A DNA stretch of 64,000 nucleotides from Psychromonas ingrahamii 37. GTDB taxonomy: Bacteria > Pseudomonadota > Gammaproteobacteria > Enterobacterales > Psychromonadaceae. Positions 38,017 to 46,779 of the stretch are shown one piece after another (the first letter of the stretch is position 1; the number at the start of each line of letters is the position of its first letter). Position numbers and translations under genes: made by a program. The stretch is from the NCBI RefSeq assembly GCF_000015285.1, contig NC_008709.1, positions 1,302,001-1,366,000 on the forward strand, given 5' to 3'. The notes under the pieces were generated by a model that was not told the origin of the DNA, did no database searches, and worked only from the letters and a program-made list of their open reading frames with translations.

Positions 38017-38911
38017 TAACGATCGATTGACGGATATAACCGTTATTTTTAGCTAATAATGATTTAGCCTGAGCGGTATTTGTATTGGTTAAGATCATTA
38101 CAATGGCTGTTTTACAGTGGCCATTACATTGCAGCAAGGCCTTTTCAGCTTCCTCCCGCAGGCAATCGGTTGCTGCAATCACGATCATTTTTTGCCGTTC
38201 GACAAGCTTAGCGTTTGTCGCTTGAACATCCACCATTAAATTACCAAAGACTTTACCGGTACGGATCATCGCACCGGTGGTAAGCATGTTTAAAATTAAT
38301 TTTTGAGCTGTACCGGCTTTTAAACGTGATGAACCCGTCAGCACTTCAGGGCCGACTACGGCACAGATATTAACATCACACTCCTTGGACATCAGACTGT
38401 TGGGGTTACAGTTAATAGCGATTACCTGGGCATTAATCGATTTTGCATAGCGCATCGCGCCGATAACATAGGGGGTAGAGCCACTGGCTGCTATGCCCAC
38501 TAAAATATCGTTTTCATTAAAGTTGATATTTTGTAAATCAGACTGACCCGCTTGCAGATTATCTTCTGCGTTTTCTACAGCTTTTAATATCGCCCGATGA
38601 CCGCCCGCAATTAAAGCCATTACCTGCTTCGCCGGTGTTCCAAAAGTTGGTGGGCATTCACTGGCATCTAGTATACCCAAACGGCCCGAGGTGCCCGCAC
38701 CACAATAAATTAGTCGTCCCTTTTTATGAAAAGCTGCACTAATTAAATCAACCGCTTGGGTAATCGAAGGAAGCGCCAATTCCACCGCCAATGCAACTTT
38801 TTTGTCTTCTGCATTCATCACTTTAAGCATTTCAAGGGTCGATAGCGTATCAATGTGACTGCTTGCGGGATTGCGGCTCTCGGTCATTAAATTTTCTGGA
38901 GGTGCTGACAT
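38012..38911 (-). CDS. murQ: N-acetylmuramic acid 6-phosphate etherase MurQ
   Basis: The 299-residue SIS-domain enzyme cleaves the lactyl ether of MurNAc-6-phosphate, giving GlcNAc-6-phosphate in peptidoglycan recycling. Signatures are TESRNPASSHIDTLSTLEML, GRLIYCGAGTSGRLGILDASECPPTFG, AGGHRAILKAVENAEDN and GIAASGSTPYVIGAM. An alternative start eight codons downstream (MTESRNP) is possible, but AAAGAGC before the first ATG favours the longer form. A partner anmK is not adjacent. Confidence 0.95.
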   Translation of the reverse strand: MSAPPENLMTESRNPASSHIDTLSTLEMLKVMNAEDKKVALAVELALPSITQAVDLISAAFHKKGRLIYCGAGTSGRLGILDASECPPTFGTPAKQVMALIAGGHRAILKAVENAEDNLQAGQSDLQNINFNENDILVGIAASGSTPYVIGAMRYAKSINAQVIAINCNPNSLMSKECDVNICAVVGPEVLTGSSRLKAGTAQKLILNMLTTGAMIRTGKVFGNLMVDVQATNAKLVERQKMIVIAATDCLREEAEKALLQCNGHCKTAIVMILTNTNTAQAKSLLAKNNGYIRQSIVK

Positions 38912-39035
38912 TTTTATGCTCTTTAATTAATAAGTAGGTGAATTTTTTGATTCAGATAAACAAAGTTATTATCCTTCAATTCAGTCTTTCGATATAATAT
39001 ACAAATCTTCTAAAAATTAATAGATTCAATATAAT

Positions 39036-39446
39036 ATGATGAACTTTAACAATCTCTTTTTACAATTAAAAAACGTTAACATATTTGGGAAAATTGTTGA
39101 TTTTTCAAGAGGTTTTTTGATAATTTTATTATTTTTAAGTGTTGGTAAAATAATCAGTAGTTATCTGCCCTTTGCCTTTCCAGGCAGTATTATCGGGTTG
39201 ATTTTGCTGTTTTCGGCATTGAATTTGCGACTTATCAAAGTTGAATGGATAATGATGTCTGGCTCCCTGCTGCTAAAGTATATGGCCCTCTTATTTGTCC
39301 CTATCGGTGTCGGGTTAATCAATCATTTAGCGCTTATTTTTGACAATTGGTTTGTGATTACATTTTCATTTTTCTTTACAACCTTATTAATTCTTTTATC
39401 CGTGGGGCATTTGTACCAGTTTTTAAATAAAAAAGAGGATCTTTAA
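39036..39446 (+). CDS. lrgA: Holin-like protein LrgA/CidA family
   Basis: The 136-residue protein has about four membrane helices with the family core IILLFLSVGKIISSYLPFAF, PGSIIGLILLFSAL and LFVPIGVGLINH. CidA/LrgA proteins act with LrgB-type partners in controlling murein hydrolase export or metabolite transport. One base separates it from lrgB, so the two form an operon. The start has two ATGs in tandem; either may be used. Confidence 0.9.
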   Translation: MMNFNNLFLQLKNVNIFGKIVDFSRGFLIILLFLSVGKIISSYLPFAFPGSIIGLILLFSALNLRLIKVEWIMMSGSLLLKYMALLFVPIGVGLINHLALIFDNWFVITFSFFFTTLLILLSVGHLYQFLNKKEDL

Positions 39447-39447
39447 T

Positions 39448-40125
39448 ATGCTGTTCTATCTGGCCCTGCCCTGCACCTTAGTAATATTTTTTGCCAGTAA
39501 AGCGTTATACGCAATTAAACCCTGGGCAATATTCCATCCCTTTGTATTATCTGTTTTATCCTTGTTATTACTTCATTATTTTCTTAAATTAGATTATTCA
39601 CAATATGAGGAGGGGACATCTCTGCTCGTCGCTTTATTAGAGCCGGCCGTTGTGGTTCTTGCATTACCGCTTTATCTACAACTGCACCTTATTAAAGAAA
39701 AATTTAATATTATTTTAAGCGCTTGTTTGTTAGCCGTGTTGATAGCTTTTAGTTGTGCGTTATTTCTTATGCCGCTTTTAGGCGCCGATTTGGTGACTGC
39801 TGCTTCCTTGGCCGGACAGCATGTTACTACGCCAATCGCGATGGAGATAAGTCGTAGTTTAAATGGGATCCCTTCATTAACGGCTGCGATGGTTGTTTGT
39901 GTTGGTATTTTCGGTGGAAGTGTTGGGCTGGCTTTTTATAAATTATGTGGGATTAAAGATAATCAGGCTCAGGGTGTCGCAATGGGGTGTGCAGCACACG
40001 CGCTTGGCACAGCTAAAATAATGGAAACAGATAAAGTGGCTGGCGCTTTTGCGTCTATTTCACTTATTATCTGCGCTATTTTATCCGCCATTTTGATGCC
40101 TCTGTTATATGCTGTGCTTTTTTAA
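39448..40125 (+). CDS. lrgB: LrgB/CidB-family membrane protein
   Basis: The 225-residue protein has about six membrane helices and family signatures LLEPAVVVLALPLYLQLHLI, GADLVTAASLAGQHVTTPIA, GIFGGSVGLAFYKLCGI and GMGCAAHALGTAK-like AMGCAAHALGTAKIMETD. It works with LrgA. Homologues move small organic acids or influence autolysis. An intrinsic terminator follows. Confidence 0.92.
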   Translation: MLFYLALPCTLVIFFASKALYAIKPWAIFHPFVLSVLSLLLLHYFLKLDYSQYEEGTSLLVALLEPAVVVLALPLYLQLHLIKEKFNIILSACLLAVLIAFSCALFLMPLLGADLVTAASLAGQHVTTPIAMEISRSLNGIPSLTAAMVVCVGIFGGSVGLAFYKLCGIKDNQAQGVAMGCAAHALGTAKIMETDKVAGAFASISLIICAILSAILMPLLYAVLF

Positions 40126-40132
40126 CGAAAAA

Positions 40133-40157
40133 AAAACCGAAGATTAACTTCGGTTTT
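40133..40157 (+). terminator. Intrinsic terminator after lrgB
   Basis: AAAACCGAAG and CTTCGGTTTT form a 10-bp perfect stem around ATTAA, with A- and T-runs on the two sides. Confidence 0.85.
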
Positions 40158-40176
40158 CTGAGCTTGTATTATACCC

Positions 40177-40216
40177 AACTACTTTAAGGTGCAGGAGTCC
40201 GGATCTTCAAGTAGTT
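40177..40216. repeat. Dispersed intergenic palindrome, copy 2
   Basis: AACTACTTTAAGGTGC and GGATCTTCAAGTAGTT form an imperfect inverted repeat between the convergent lrgB and purN genes. It shares the ACTTnAAGGTGCAG-type core with the copy at 35885-35916. Confidence 0.65.
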
Positions 40217-40231
40217 TGCTTATATATAAAA

Positions 40232-40894
40232 TTAATCAGCAGCATAACCATTAGCAGGCAAGATCAAACCATCTAATAGTGCATGACTATTTACCATACT
40301 TAAACGACCGGATAAAAACCATTGTATGGCTAAAGGGTAGATTAAGTGTTCTTGAGTTAATACTCGCTCGGCCAGCTTTTCAGCGCTATCTTCACTGAAA
40401 ATAGGCACTTTAGCTTGTATCACCGTTGCGCCAGAATCTAATTCTTCTGTCACAAAATGAACGCTTACTCCATGCTCTGAGTCACCTGCATCTATCGCTC
40501 TTTGATGCGTATTTGTACCCTGATACTTAGGTAATAAAGAGGGGTGAATATTGAGCATCTTGCCTGGATATTTATCAATAAATTGCGCTGACAATATGCG
40601 CATAAAACCCGCCATAACAATCAAGTCGGGTTGATATTGATCAATTTCTTGGCTTAATAAAGCATCATATTGCTCGCGTGAACTAATCCCCTTACTGATA
40701 ATCGCCTTATGCTTAATACCCGCATTCTGAGCGCGCTGTAAACCATAGGCATCGGCTTTGTTGCTTAACACAGCAACAATTTCGATATGTTGATTGTTAA
40801 GCGTTGTATTATGAAGCTTGTCAATAATATTTTGCAGGTTACTACCGTTACCAGAGAGCAGAACGACAATTTTTTTAGTTGCTACAGTTGCCAT
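40232..40894 (-). CDS. purN: Phosphoribosylglycinamide formyltransferase PurN
   Basis: The 220-residue folate-dependent enzyme formylates GAR in purine synthesis. Visible are VVLLSGNGSNLQNII, the catalytic Asn-His-Asp set in MLNIHPSLLPKYQGTNTHQRAIDAGDSEHGVSVHFV, and VMAGFMRILS. It follows purM by six bases, the usual purMN operon. Confidence 0.97.
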   Translation of the reverse strand: MATVATKKIVVLLSGNGSNLQNIIDKLHNTTLNNQHIEIVAVLSNKADAYGLQRAQNAGIKHKAIISKGISSREQYDALLSQEIDQYQPDLIVMAGFMRILSAQFIDKYPGKMLNIHPSLLPKYQGTNTHQRAIDAGDSEHGVSVHFVTEELDSGATVIQAKVPIFSEDSAEKLAERVLTQEHLIYPLAIQWFLSGRLSMVNSHALLDGLILPANGYAAD

Positions 40895-40900
40895 AATTGT

Positions 40901-41947
40901 TTAGTTAATCTCGACTTGTGCTTCATCTGCTGCGGCGTCTTCGATATGACCAAGTACCCAGGCATTTTCACCTTGAGCAGTTAATATTTCAACTGCTCTG
41001 TCTTTTTCAGCGCTAGGCACAACAATCACTAAACCAACACCACAGTTAAAGGTACGGTACATTTCTTCTGTTTTGACATTGCCATTCTCTTGTAACCAGT
41101 TGAAAATCTCAGGCCATACCCAGCTCTTACCATCAACAACCGCTTTGCTTCCGGCGGGTAATGCGCGTGGAATATTTTCCCAGAAACCACCGCCTGTGAT
41201 ATGAGAAATTGCATGCACAGGGCAGTTTTTGATTAATTCAAGCGTTGATTTTACGTAAATTTTAGTGGGTGTTAATAATGTTTCACCCAATGTTGAGTCA
41301 CCAAAGGGGGCACTGGTATCGGCTTTTGATACTTCTAAAATTTTACGCACTAGAGAGTAACCGTTGGAATGCGGGCCACTTGAACCGACTGCAATAAGCG
41401 CATCACCCGCGGCTACTTTCGTTCCGTCAATAACATCTGCTTTTTCAACAACACCCACACAGAATCCAGCGATATCGTAATCGTCACCTTCATACATACC
41501 TGGCATTTCGGCAGTTTCACCACCAATAAGCGAACAGTTTGCAAGCTCGCAACCCGCGCCGATACCGGTTACAACGGCAGCAGCAACATCAATATCCAGT
41601 TTTCCTGTTGCATAATAATCCAGGAAAAATAACGGTTCAGCACCTTGAACGATAAGATCGTTTACACACATTGCCACTAAATCGATACCGACTGTGTCAT
41701 GTTTTTTCAGGTCAATTGCCAAACGCAGTTTTGTACCGACACCGTCAGTCCCTGCAACTAATAAAGGCTCTTTATACCCTGTTGGCAGTTGGCATAATGC
41801 GCCAAAACCACCCAATCCACCCATTACTTCCGGGCGTTTAGTACGTTTTGCTACACTTTTAATGCGTTCAACTAATGCAGTACCAGCGTCAATATTAACA
41901 CCCGCGTCTTTATAGCTTAAAGAGGTTTTTTCGTTGCTCACTTGCAT
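40901..41947 (-). CDS. purM: Phosphoribosylformylglycinamidine cyclo-ligase PurM
   Basis: The 348-residue AIR synthetase closes the imidazole ring with ATP. Features are [13 protein letters not shown] at the start, [41 protein letters not shown]-like [12 protein letters not shown] and [12 protein letters not shown]. It is first in the purM-purN operon. A clear PurR box was not found in the upstream gap. Confidence 0.97.
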   Translation of the reverse strand: MQVSNEKTSLSYKDAGVNIDAGTALVERIKSVAKRTKRPEVMGGLGGFGALCQLPTGYKEPLLVAGTDGVGTKLRLAIDLKKHDTVGIDLVAMCVNDLIVQGAEPLFFLDYYATGKLDIDVAAAVVTGIGAGCELANCSLIGGETAEMPGMYEGDDYDIAGFCVGVVEKADVIDGTKVAAGDALIAVGSSGPHSNGYSLVRKILEVSKADTSAPFGDSTLGETLLTPTKIYVKSTLELIKNCPVHAISHITGGGFWENIPRALPAGSKAVVDGKSWVWPEIFNWLQENGNVKTEEMYRTFNCGVGLVIVVPSAEKDRAVEILTAQGENAWVLGHIEDAAADEAQVEIN

Positions 41948-42317
41948 TCCTCGCAGAATTAAATTTAAAAGCTATTTCGCTTTTATAGAATTTGATGGAT
42001 TTAAACAGCAGCATTTTAGCATTTATATGACAAGGATCTAATTATTTATGCATTGAATGGCTTGTTTAAGTCAGTTTTCACGTTTTTTTTAAATCAGGTC
42101 CCTCTTTATTAGGATATGACTTAAGATTTAATCACTATTTAATCCATATAGTATCTTATTTTTGTTTCTGTTACTTTCTTTGCCTAATATTTTCAAGATA
42201 ATTTCTATCATAGCTGGTACTTATCTGTGTAATTGCTATTAAATCTAATTATCAACTTGCAATAGAATTATATCTGCTTATGATCACGTTATTGTTGCTT
42301 GAATGGTAGTTATATTA
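41948..42317. other. Divergent promoter region between purM and the DUF2066 gene
   Basis: This roughly 370-base AT-rich gap has no credible ORF. It should hold promoters in both directions. I see no recognisable PurR site (ACGCAAACGTTTGCGT type). Confidence 0.4.
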
Positions 42318-43382
42318 ATGAAACCAATATTTGTTGTGCGTAATTTTATTGTCCTATTTATTTCGTTCATCTCTTTCACGTCTTGCGTGTTAGCCAACCA
42401 GTTTGAAAACCTTTATCAGGGAAATATTATTGTAGAGAACCAGAGTGAACAGCAGTTAAAGGAGCTGGCATTACAGCAAGTATTAATTAAAGTGTCAGGC
42501 AACTCGCAGGTCAATATACTGGATGAAAGCCAACAATTATTGACAAAAACACAAAGTCTATTATCTCAATTTGGTTATCGTAATATTGAAGATAATCGCT
42601 ATTTTATGGCGGTGTTTGATCCCAGTAAAATAAATCAGGCATTAAAAGAGATGCGCCAGCCTGTTTGGGGTGAAACTCGGCCCCGGACATTAGTTTGGTT
42701 AATTGTCGATAGTGACAGTGAACGTAAACTTATTTCAGATACTATGATTAACAGTGATCAGGATGATGTGCTTTCTTTCGTACTTAAAAGTACACAGCAG
42801 GAGCGCGGTATTAGCTTACACTTTCCGCTAATGGATCTTGATGATAATTTGGCGGTCTCTCTCTTCGATATTTCTGGGCGGTTTTTTGATCAGATAGCAA
42901 AGGCTTCTGAGCGTTATGATGCCAGCCTGTTTATTGTTGCTAATTTAAAACAAAAAGATGAAAAAACATGGGATTTGCAGTGGGAATTAGTTTATAACAC
43001 CCCACAATCAAAGAAAAATGAAATAGTTGCATCGGAGCAATTACATGGTGAAAAAAGTGTTATTTTAACCAGTATGACCAACAAGATTGCTGATTATTAT
43101 GCTGACCAATATGCAATATTAGCAACGGATACTGAGAAATTTTCGCAAAGTATTTACATCAGCGGGATCAGTTCATTGCAACAGCATGAAAAATTAAATC
43201 AAGTACTATCAGGTATTCTGGCAATTGCATCCTATGAAGTCGTCAGCGTTGATGTGAAGCAGGTAAAGGTCAATGTGAAGGTCAATGGTGGCATTAATAG
43301 TTTTGAAAATGCACTTAATATACAAACTAACTTACAATTAGATGCTTCTCAAAGTGAACGTTTTCACTTTAACTGGCGTTAA
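42318..43382 (+). CDS. DUF2066 domain-containing protein, probable envelope protein
   Basis: I choose the ATG giving MKPIFVVRNFIVLFISFISF, which provides a signal peptide ending near SCVLA. An ATG five codons earlier has no better ribosome site. The 354-residue protein matches the DUF2066 family that sits upstream of hda in many marine gammaproteobacteria (ELALQQVLIKVSGNSQV, PRTLVWLIVDS). No function is established. It ends 12 bases before hda, so the pair is likely cotranscribed. Confidence 0.8.
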   Translation: MKPIFVVRNFIVLFISFISFTSCVLANQFENLYQGNIIVENQSEQQLKELALQQVLIKVSGNSQVNILDESQQLLTKTQSLLSQFGYRNIEDNRYFMAVFDPSKINQALKEMRQPVWGETRPRTLVWLIVDSDSERKLISDTMINSDQDDVLSFVLKSTQQERGISLHFPLMDLDDNLAVSLFDISGRFFDQIAKASERYDASLFIVANLKQKDEKTWDLQWELVYNTPQSKKNEIVASEQLHGEKSVILTSMTNKIADYYADQYAILATDTEKFSQSIYISGISSLQQHEKLNQVLSGILAIASYEVVSVDVKQVKVNVKVNGGINSFENALNIQTNLQLDASQSERFHFNWR

Positions 43383-43394
43383 TTAGGGAACTTC

Positions 43395-44123
43395 ATGCCG
43401 CAGGATGAATTACGTTTTCAATATCCTTTATTAGCACTTAAATTTCCTGATGATGAAACCTTTGCAAGTTTTTATCCTGGTCAAAATTACAGTGTATTAA
43501 CACAATTAAAAAATAGTGTTGTGGGTCTGGGTGAGCCGGTCTTATATATGTGGGGAGAATCTGGTAGCGGTCGTTCTCATTTATTACATGCTTTATGTTC
43601 AGAAGTCGATGAGCGTGGCGACAGTGTTGCCTATATTCCACTGCGACATTACCAGAGTATGACGTTAGATATTTTTGAAAATATGGAACAGGTAACGCTT
43701 GTCTGCATCGATGATATTGAGGAAATCGCCGGTGATGAAAAATGGGAAAAAGCACTTTTTGATTTTTATAATCGCTGGTCCGATAATAAAGAAAATCGTT
43801 CATCGGGTGCCAGTTTAGTGTTTTGCGCAAATCATTTACCTAAGCAACTTGGTCTAAAACTTAATGATCTTGTTTCACGACTTGAATGGGGGGCTTGTTA
43901 CCATTTAACCCCGCTTAATGAAGAAGACAAGCTAGGTGCTCTGCAATTACGTGCTCAATTAAAGGGCATGAAGTTGCCTGTAGATGTTGGGCGTTTTTTA
44001 TTAAATCGTCTATCACGGGATATGAATACGTTATTGGACACGCTTGATCAATTAGATAATGCATCGCTAGAAGCTAAGCGTAAATTAACGATTCCCTTTG
44101 TCAAAGAGGTATTAGTCTTATAA
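43395..44123 (+). CDS. hda: DnaA regulatory inactivator Hda
   Basis: The 242-residue AAA+ protein is a DnaA paralogue which, with the DNA-loaded beta clamp, stimulates ATP hydrolysis by DnaA after initiation. The P-loop GESGSGRSHLLHAL, the Walker B-like VTLVCIDDIEEI, FDFYNRWSD and SRLEWGACYHLTPL are all seen. The N-terminal clamp-binding motif (QLSLPL in E. coli) is not recognisable: the aligned residues are YPLLAL just before KFPDDETFASFY. AGGGAACTTC precedes the ATG. Confidence 0.93.
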   Translation: MPQDELRFQYPLLALKFPDDETFASFYPGQNYSVLTQLKNSVVGLGEPVLYMWGESGSGRSHLLHALCSEVDERGDSVAYIPLRHYQSMTLDIFENMEQVTLVCIDDIEEIAGDEKWEKALFDFYNRWSDNKENRSSGASLVFCANHLPKQLGLKLNDLVSRLEWGACYHLTPLNEEDKLGALQLRAQLKGMKLPVDVGRFLLNRLSRDMNTLLDTLDQLDNASLEAKRKLTIPFVKEVLVL

Positions 44124-44138
44124 AGCTTGGGGATAAAG

Positions 44139-44165
44139 CACTTCAAGATGCAGCATCTTGAAGTG
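44139..44165. repeat. Dispersed intergenic palindrome, copy 3
   Basis: CACTTCAAGATGC and GCATCTTGAAGTG are perfect 13-bp arms around a single base, between the convergent hda and DUF2069 genes. The core matches the palindromes at 35885 and 40177. It may serve both genes as an RNA hairpin. Confidence 0.75.
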
Positions 44166-44183
44166 AGGGAAGTTGACTCTTTT

Positions 44184-44564
44184 CTAGTGACTCTTTTTCT
44201 TACGAATGCTTAAGCCTAATTCACGACCCCTGTATTTTGCAAAATAGATATTTCCCGTTAAGAAAAACCCAGCTAGCAATAATTCTATACTCGCCAATAT
44301 TAATTCACCTGGTTCATTCATTAAGATAACAATGCTGTGCATTAAATATAATAATGCCAGAAAACCAGACCATGCATAGGTATAAGGGTTATTCTGTAAA
44401 ATACCCATTAAGGGAAATAACAGGGGAATAAACCAGATACAGGTAACTAGCCAGGGGTTTATATTTAACGAAGGTGGAGATAACCACAAATGCCAAACAG
44501 GAATGAGCAATAGTAATCCAAAATATCCAGTTTTGGCAAGCAATTGATAGTGTCGGGTTTGCAT
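44184..44564 (-). CDS. DUF2069 family membrane protein
   Basis: From the ATG giving MQTRHYQLLAKTGYFGLLLL the protein has 126 residues and four hydrophobic helices, matching the DUF2069 family often found beside hda/arsC in this group. Motifs are TGYFGLLLLIPVWHLWLSPP and YTYAWSGFLALLYLMHSIV. A TTG three codons upstream also lies in frame but is less likely. No function is known. Confidence 0.82.
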   Translation of the reverse strand: MQTRHYQLLAKTGYFGLLLLIPVWHLWLSPPSLNINPWLVTCIWFIPLLFPLMGILQNNPYTYAWSGFLALLYLMHSIVILMNEPGELILASIELLLAGFFLTGNIYFAKYRGRELGLSIRKKKSH

Positions 44565-44570
44565 AAAATT

Positions 44571-44822
44571 CAACTTATTAAAAGAGTTTTATATGATAAC
44601 GCTTAGTTAATCGCACCATGTAAAACAGCCAAAGCAGTGTCGGTTTTGACCGTATAAGACACAACTTATTAAAAATGATAACGCTTAGTTAATCGAGCGA
44701 TGTAAAACAGCCAAAGCAGTTTTGGCTTTGACCGCATAAGGCACAACTTATTAAAAATGATAATCCTTGTTGATACCTTTATAGCCAAAGCCGTGCGGGT
44801 TTGACGTTAAGCGAGCGATTAA
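44571..44822. repeat. Three tandem degenerate repeats between arsC and DUF2069 gene
   Basis: Copies begin with CAACTTATTAAAA at 44571, 44662 and 44744 (about 91, 82 and 79 bases). They share ATGATAACGCTTAGTTAATC and a CAAAGCAG...GGTTTTGAC-type core. In the second copy GCCAAAGC and GGCTTTG can form a hairpin. The third copy has diverged most and runs into the arsC stop. Its end, TTAAGCGAGCGATTAAAGG, resembles TTAGTTAATCGAGCGATGTA of copy 2, so the array may have grown from the arsC 3' end. Confidence 0.75.
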
Positions 44823-45175
44823 AGGATTGTTAATACCGACTCGGGAGGGCGACCAATGATCGCTTTTCCATTCGCTAATACAATCGGGCGTTCAATTAAT
44901 TTAGGATTTTCCACCATCGCTTGTAATAACAATTGCTCATTGTTTTGATCTTTGAGCTTTAAGGTTTTATACAAATCTTCATTGCAGCGCATCAGTTGAC
45001 GAGCAGAGTCAAAATCTAATCGATTAATGATGTCTTGCAGTTGTTCAACCGTTGGCGGTGTTTCAAGGTACTTTATTACCTTTATGTTATCGTTATCGCT
45101 ATGCTCTTTCAGTAGTGCCAGCGTTGTGCGACTTTTAGAGCAAATTGGGTTGTGATAAATAATAATGCCAGTCAT
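44819..45175 (-). CDS. arsC: Arsenate reductase ArsC, glutaredoxin-dependent type
   Basis: The 118-residue ArsC/Spx-family protein has the catalytic cysteine in IYHNPICSKSRTTLALL (Cys 11). The arginines of the active site lie in the ERPIVLANGKAIIGRPPESV end. Family members reduce arsenate with glutathione and glutaredoxin. No arsB/acr3 or arsR is nearby, and in this chromosomal place (beside hda) the gene is often not part of an arsenic operon, so the true substrate is uncertain. Confidence 0.9.
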   Translation of the reverse strand: MTGIIIYHNPICSKSRTTLALLKEHSDNDNIKVIKYLETPPTVEQLQDIINRLDFDSARQLMRCNEDLYKTLKLKDQNNEQLLLQAMVENPKLIERPIVLANGKAIIGRPPESVLTIL

Positions 45176-45221
45176 CTTTTTCCCTTACGAATTAGTTTGT
45201 TATATTTTTTACAAGAGATAA

Positions 45222-45662
45222 TTATTCGGCGGGCCAAATAGCAATATAATCTCCCAGTTTGTCAGGGTCGATGGTTTTTTCTGATATGATTTTTCCCCGC
45301 ACTGAAAAACCTCCTTTATGCATCGCTGATTTACTGCCTGTAATTAACGGATGCCATTCTGGTATCGGCTTTCCTTCCGCTAAGCGTCGGTATGCGCAGC
45401 TTGATGGTAACCAATGAAACTGCTGAATGTCATCCAGCGATACTTTTACACAATCGTTGACCAGTTTAAAGCGCTGATCGTATTTGCGACATTGACATGA
45501 TTTTGTATGTAATAGGTGACAAGAAACATTAGTAAAATGTAACTCTTCTGTTTCATCATCTATTAATTTGTTTAAGCAGCATTTACCACAACCATCACAC
45601 AGAGACTCCCATTCTGTGTCTGACATTCTCGATAGTGTTTTATATTCCCAGAATTTATTCAT
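45222..45662 (-). CDS. ycgN: YcgN family CxxCxxCC protein (UPF0260)
   Basis: Starting at MNKFWEYKTLSRMSDTEWES gives 146 residues, the usual length. The cysteine cluster LCDGCGKCCLNKL, probably a metal or iron-sulfur site, and the second Cys-rich CQCRKYDQRF are hallmarks. The C-terminal IPEWHPLITGS is also typical. Function unknown. It is downstream of the mltB-like gene on the same strand, as part of a ycgL-mltB-ycgN run common in this group. Confidence 0.92.
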   Translation of the reverse strand: MNKFWEYKTLSRMSDTEWESLCDGCGKCCLNKLIDDETEELHFTNVSCHLLHTKSCQCRKYDQRFKLVNDCVKVSLDDIQQFHWLPSSCAYRRLAEGKPIPEWHPLITGSKSAMHKGGFSVRGKIISEKTIDPDKLGDYIAIWPAE

Positions 45663-45729
45663 ATTTCTCTTATTTATTAAATTGGATCTGCACTCTATTA
45701 TTGGATCATTTTTGTTCACCAAATAGTGA

Positions 45730-46779
45730 TCACTTCTCTGTTACAACGATACGCGGCTCATTAATACGCTCGGACAGATAACTCACTGCCGTGGCAAAAT
45801 AGTATGAACGATTCCAGTGCATTAAAACATGGTAGTTATTGTATGCAAGATAGATTCGGCCATCTTTGTCATCGGGGATAACGATAGAAGCATTAATATC
45901 AACTTTGGGTAAAGCACTTCCGTCATAACGTCGGACACCTAAATCTTGCCATTCCTGAAGTGATTTCTTCTGCTTGCTTTCGGACAATTGAAGATCAAAA
46001 TTATCGGGTAATAAGACTTGTCGTCCCCAAGTCTCATTGTTATTCCAACCCTCTGTTTTCAGGTAATTTGCAGCAGAAGCAAAGATATCGGCATTAGTAT
46101 TCCAAATGTCTTTTTTACCATCACCGTCATAATCAACCGCATAGTTTAGATAAGAAGTGGGCATAAATTGTACTTGCCCCATTGCACCAGCCCATGAACC
46201 GATAAAATCTTCAGGGTCTACGTGTCCTTGCTGCAAGATAATTAATGCTGCGAATAACTGCTTTTTGAATAATGCCTCACGGCGACCTTCGTAGGCCATG
46301 GTTGTTAAAGAGGAGATAATATAATGGTTGCCGGTAAAACGGCCAAAATTTGTTTCAATACCCCATAATGCGACAATAAATCGCGGCTGAACACCGTATG
46401 CATTGCCTATTTCATGCAGCAGCTGGTAATGTTCTTGATAAGCTTTCCGTGCTTGTTTTACTTTCCACTCGGGCACGGCTCTTGGTATATAAGTATCAAG
46501 CGTTAATTTAAATTCGGGTTGTTCTTTATCGGATTTAACACTGCGCTGTAAAAACTCAACGTTAGCAAATGCATTTTCGATAACATCGGGATCAATTCCA
46601 TTTTCTTTGGCTTCAATTTTGATCTGTTCTACATACTCAGCAAATGGTATTTTTTGCAGGGTTTCATTATCATTAACTTTACCTGCATTAGCCAGCTGGC
46701 TAAATAGTAAGCTGCTGAAAAAAGTCATAAAAAGCATTTTCATTGGTGATGATAAAGTGAAATTTTTATCAGATTTCAT
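45730..46779 (-). CDS. Lytic murein transglycosylase, MltB family
   Basis: The ATG giving MKSDKNFTLSSPMKMLF follows GGAGAATAAAA, an excellent ribosome site, so I prefer it to longer frames. The 349-residue precursor has a signal peptide ending near SQLANA. The SLT_2/MltB catalytic domain has the acid glutamate in ALWGIETNFGRFTG. AMGQVQFMPTSYLNYAVDYD and DIWNTNADIFASAANYLKTE follow. It cuts the glycan strands of peptidoglycan. No lipobox cysteine is evident, so it is a soluble or membrane-tethered form. It overlaps ycgL by 11 bases. Confidence 0.92.
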   Translation of the reverse strand: MKSDKNFTLSSPMKMLFMTFFSSLLFSQLANAGKVNDNETLQKIPFAEYVEQIKIEAKENGIDPDVIENAFANVEFLQRSVKSDKEQPEFKLTLDTYIPRAVPEWKVKQARKAYQEHYQLLHEIGNAYGVQPRFIVALWGIETNFGRFTGNHYIISSLTTMAYEGRREALFKKQLFAALIILQQGHVDPEDFIGSWAGAMGQVQFMPTSYLNYAVDYDGDGKKDIWNTNADIFASAANYLKTEGWNNNETWGRQVLLPDNFDLQLSESKQKKSLQEWQDLGVRRYDGSALPKVDINASIVIPDDKDGRIYLAYNNYHVLMHWNRSYYFATAVSYLSERINEPRIVVTEK

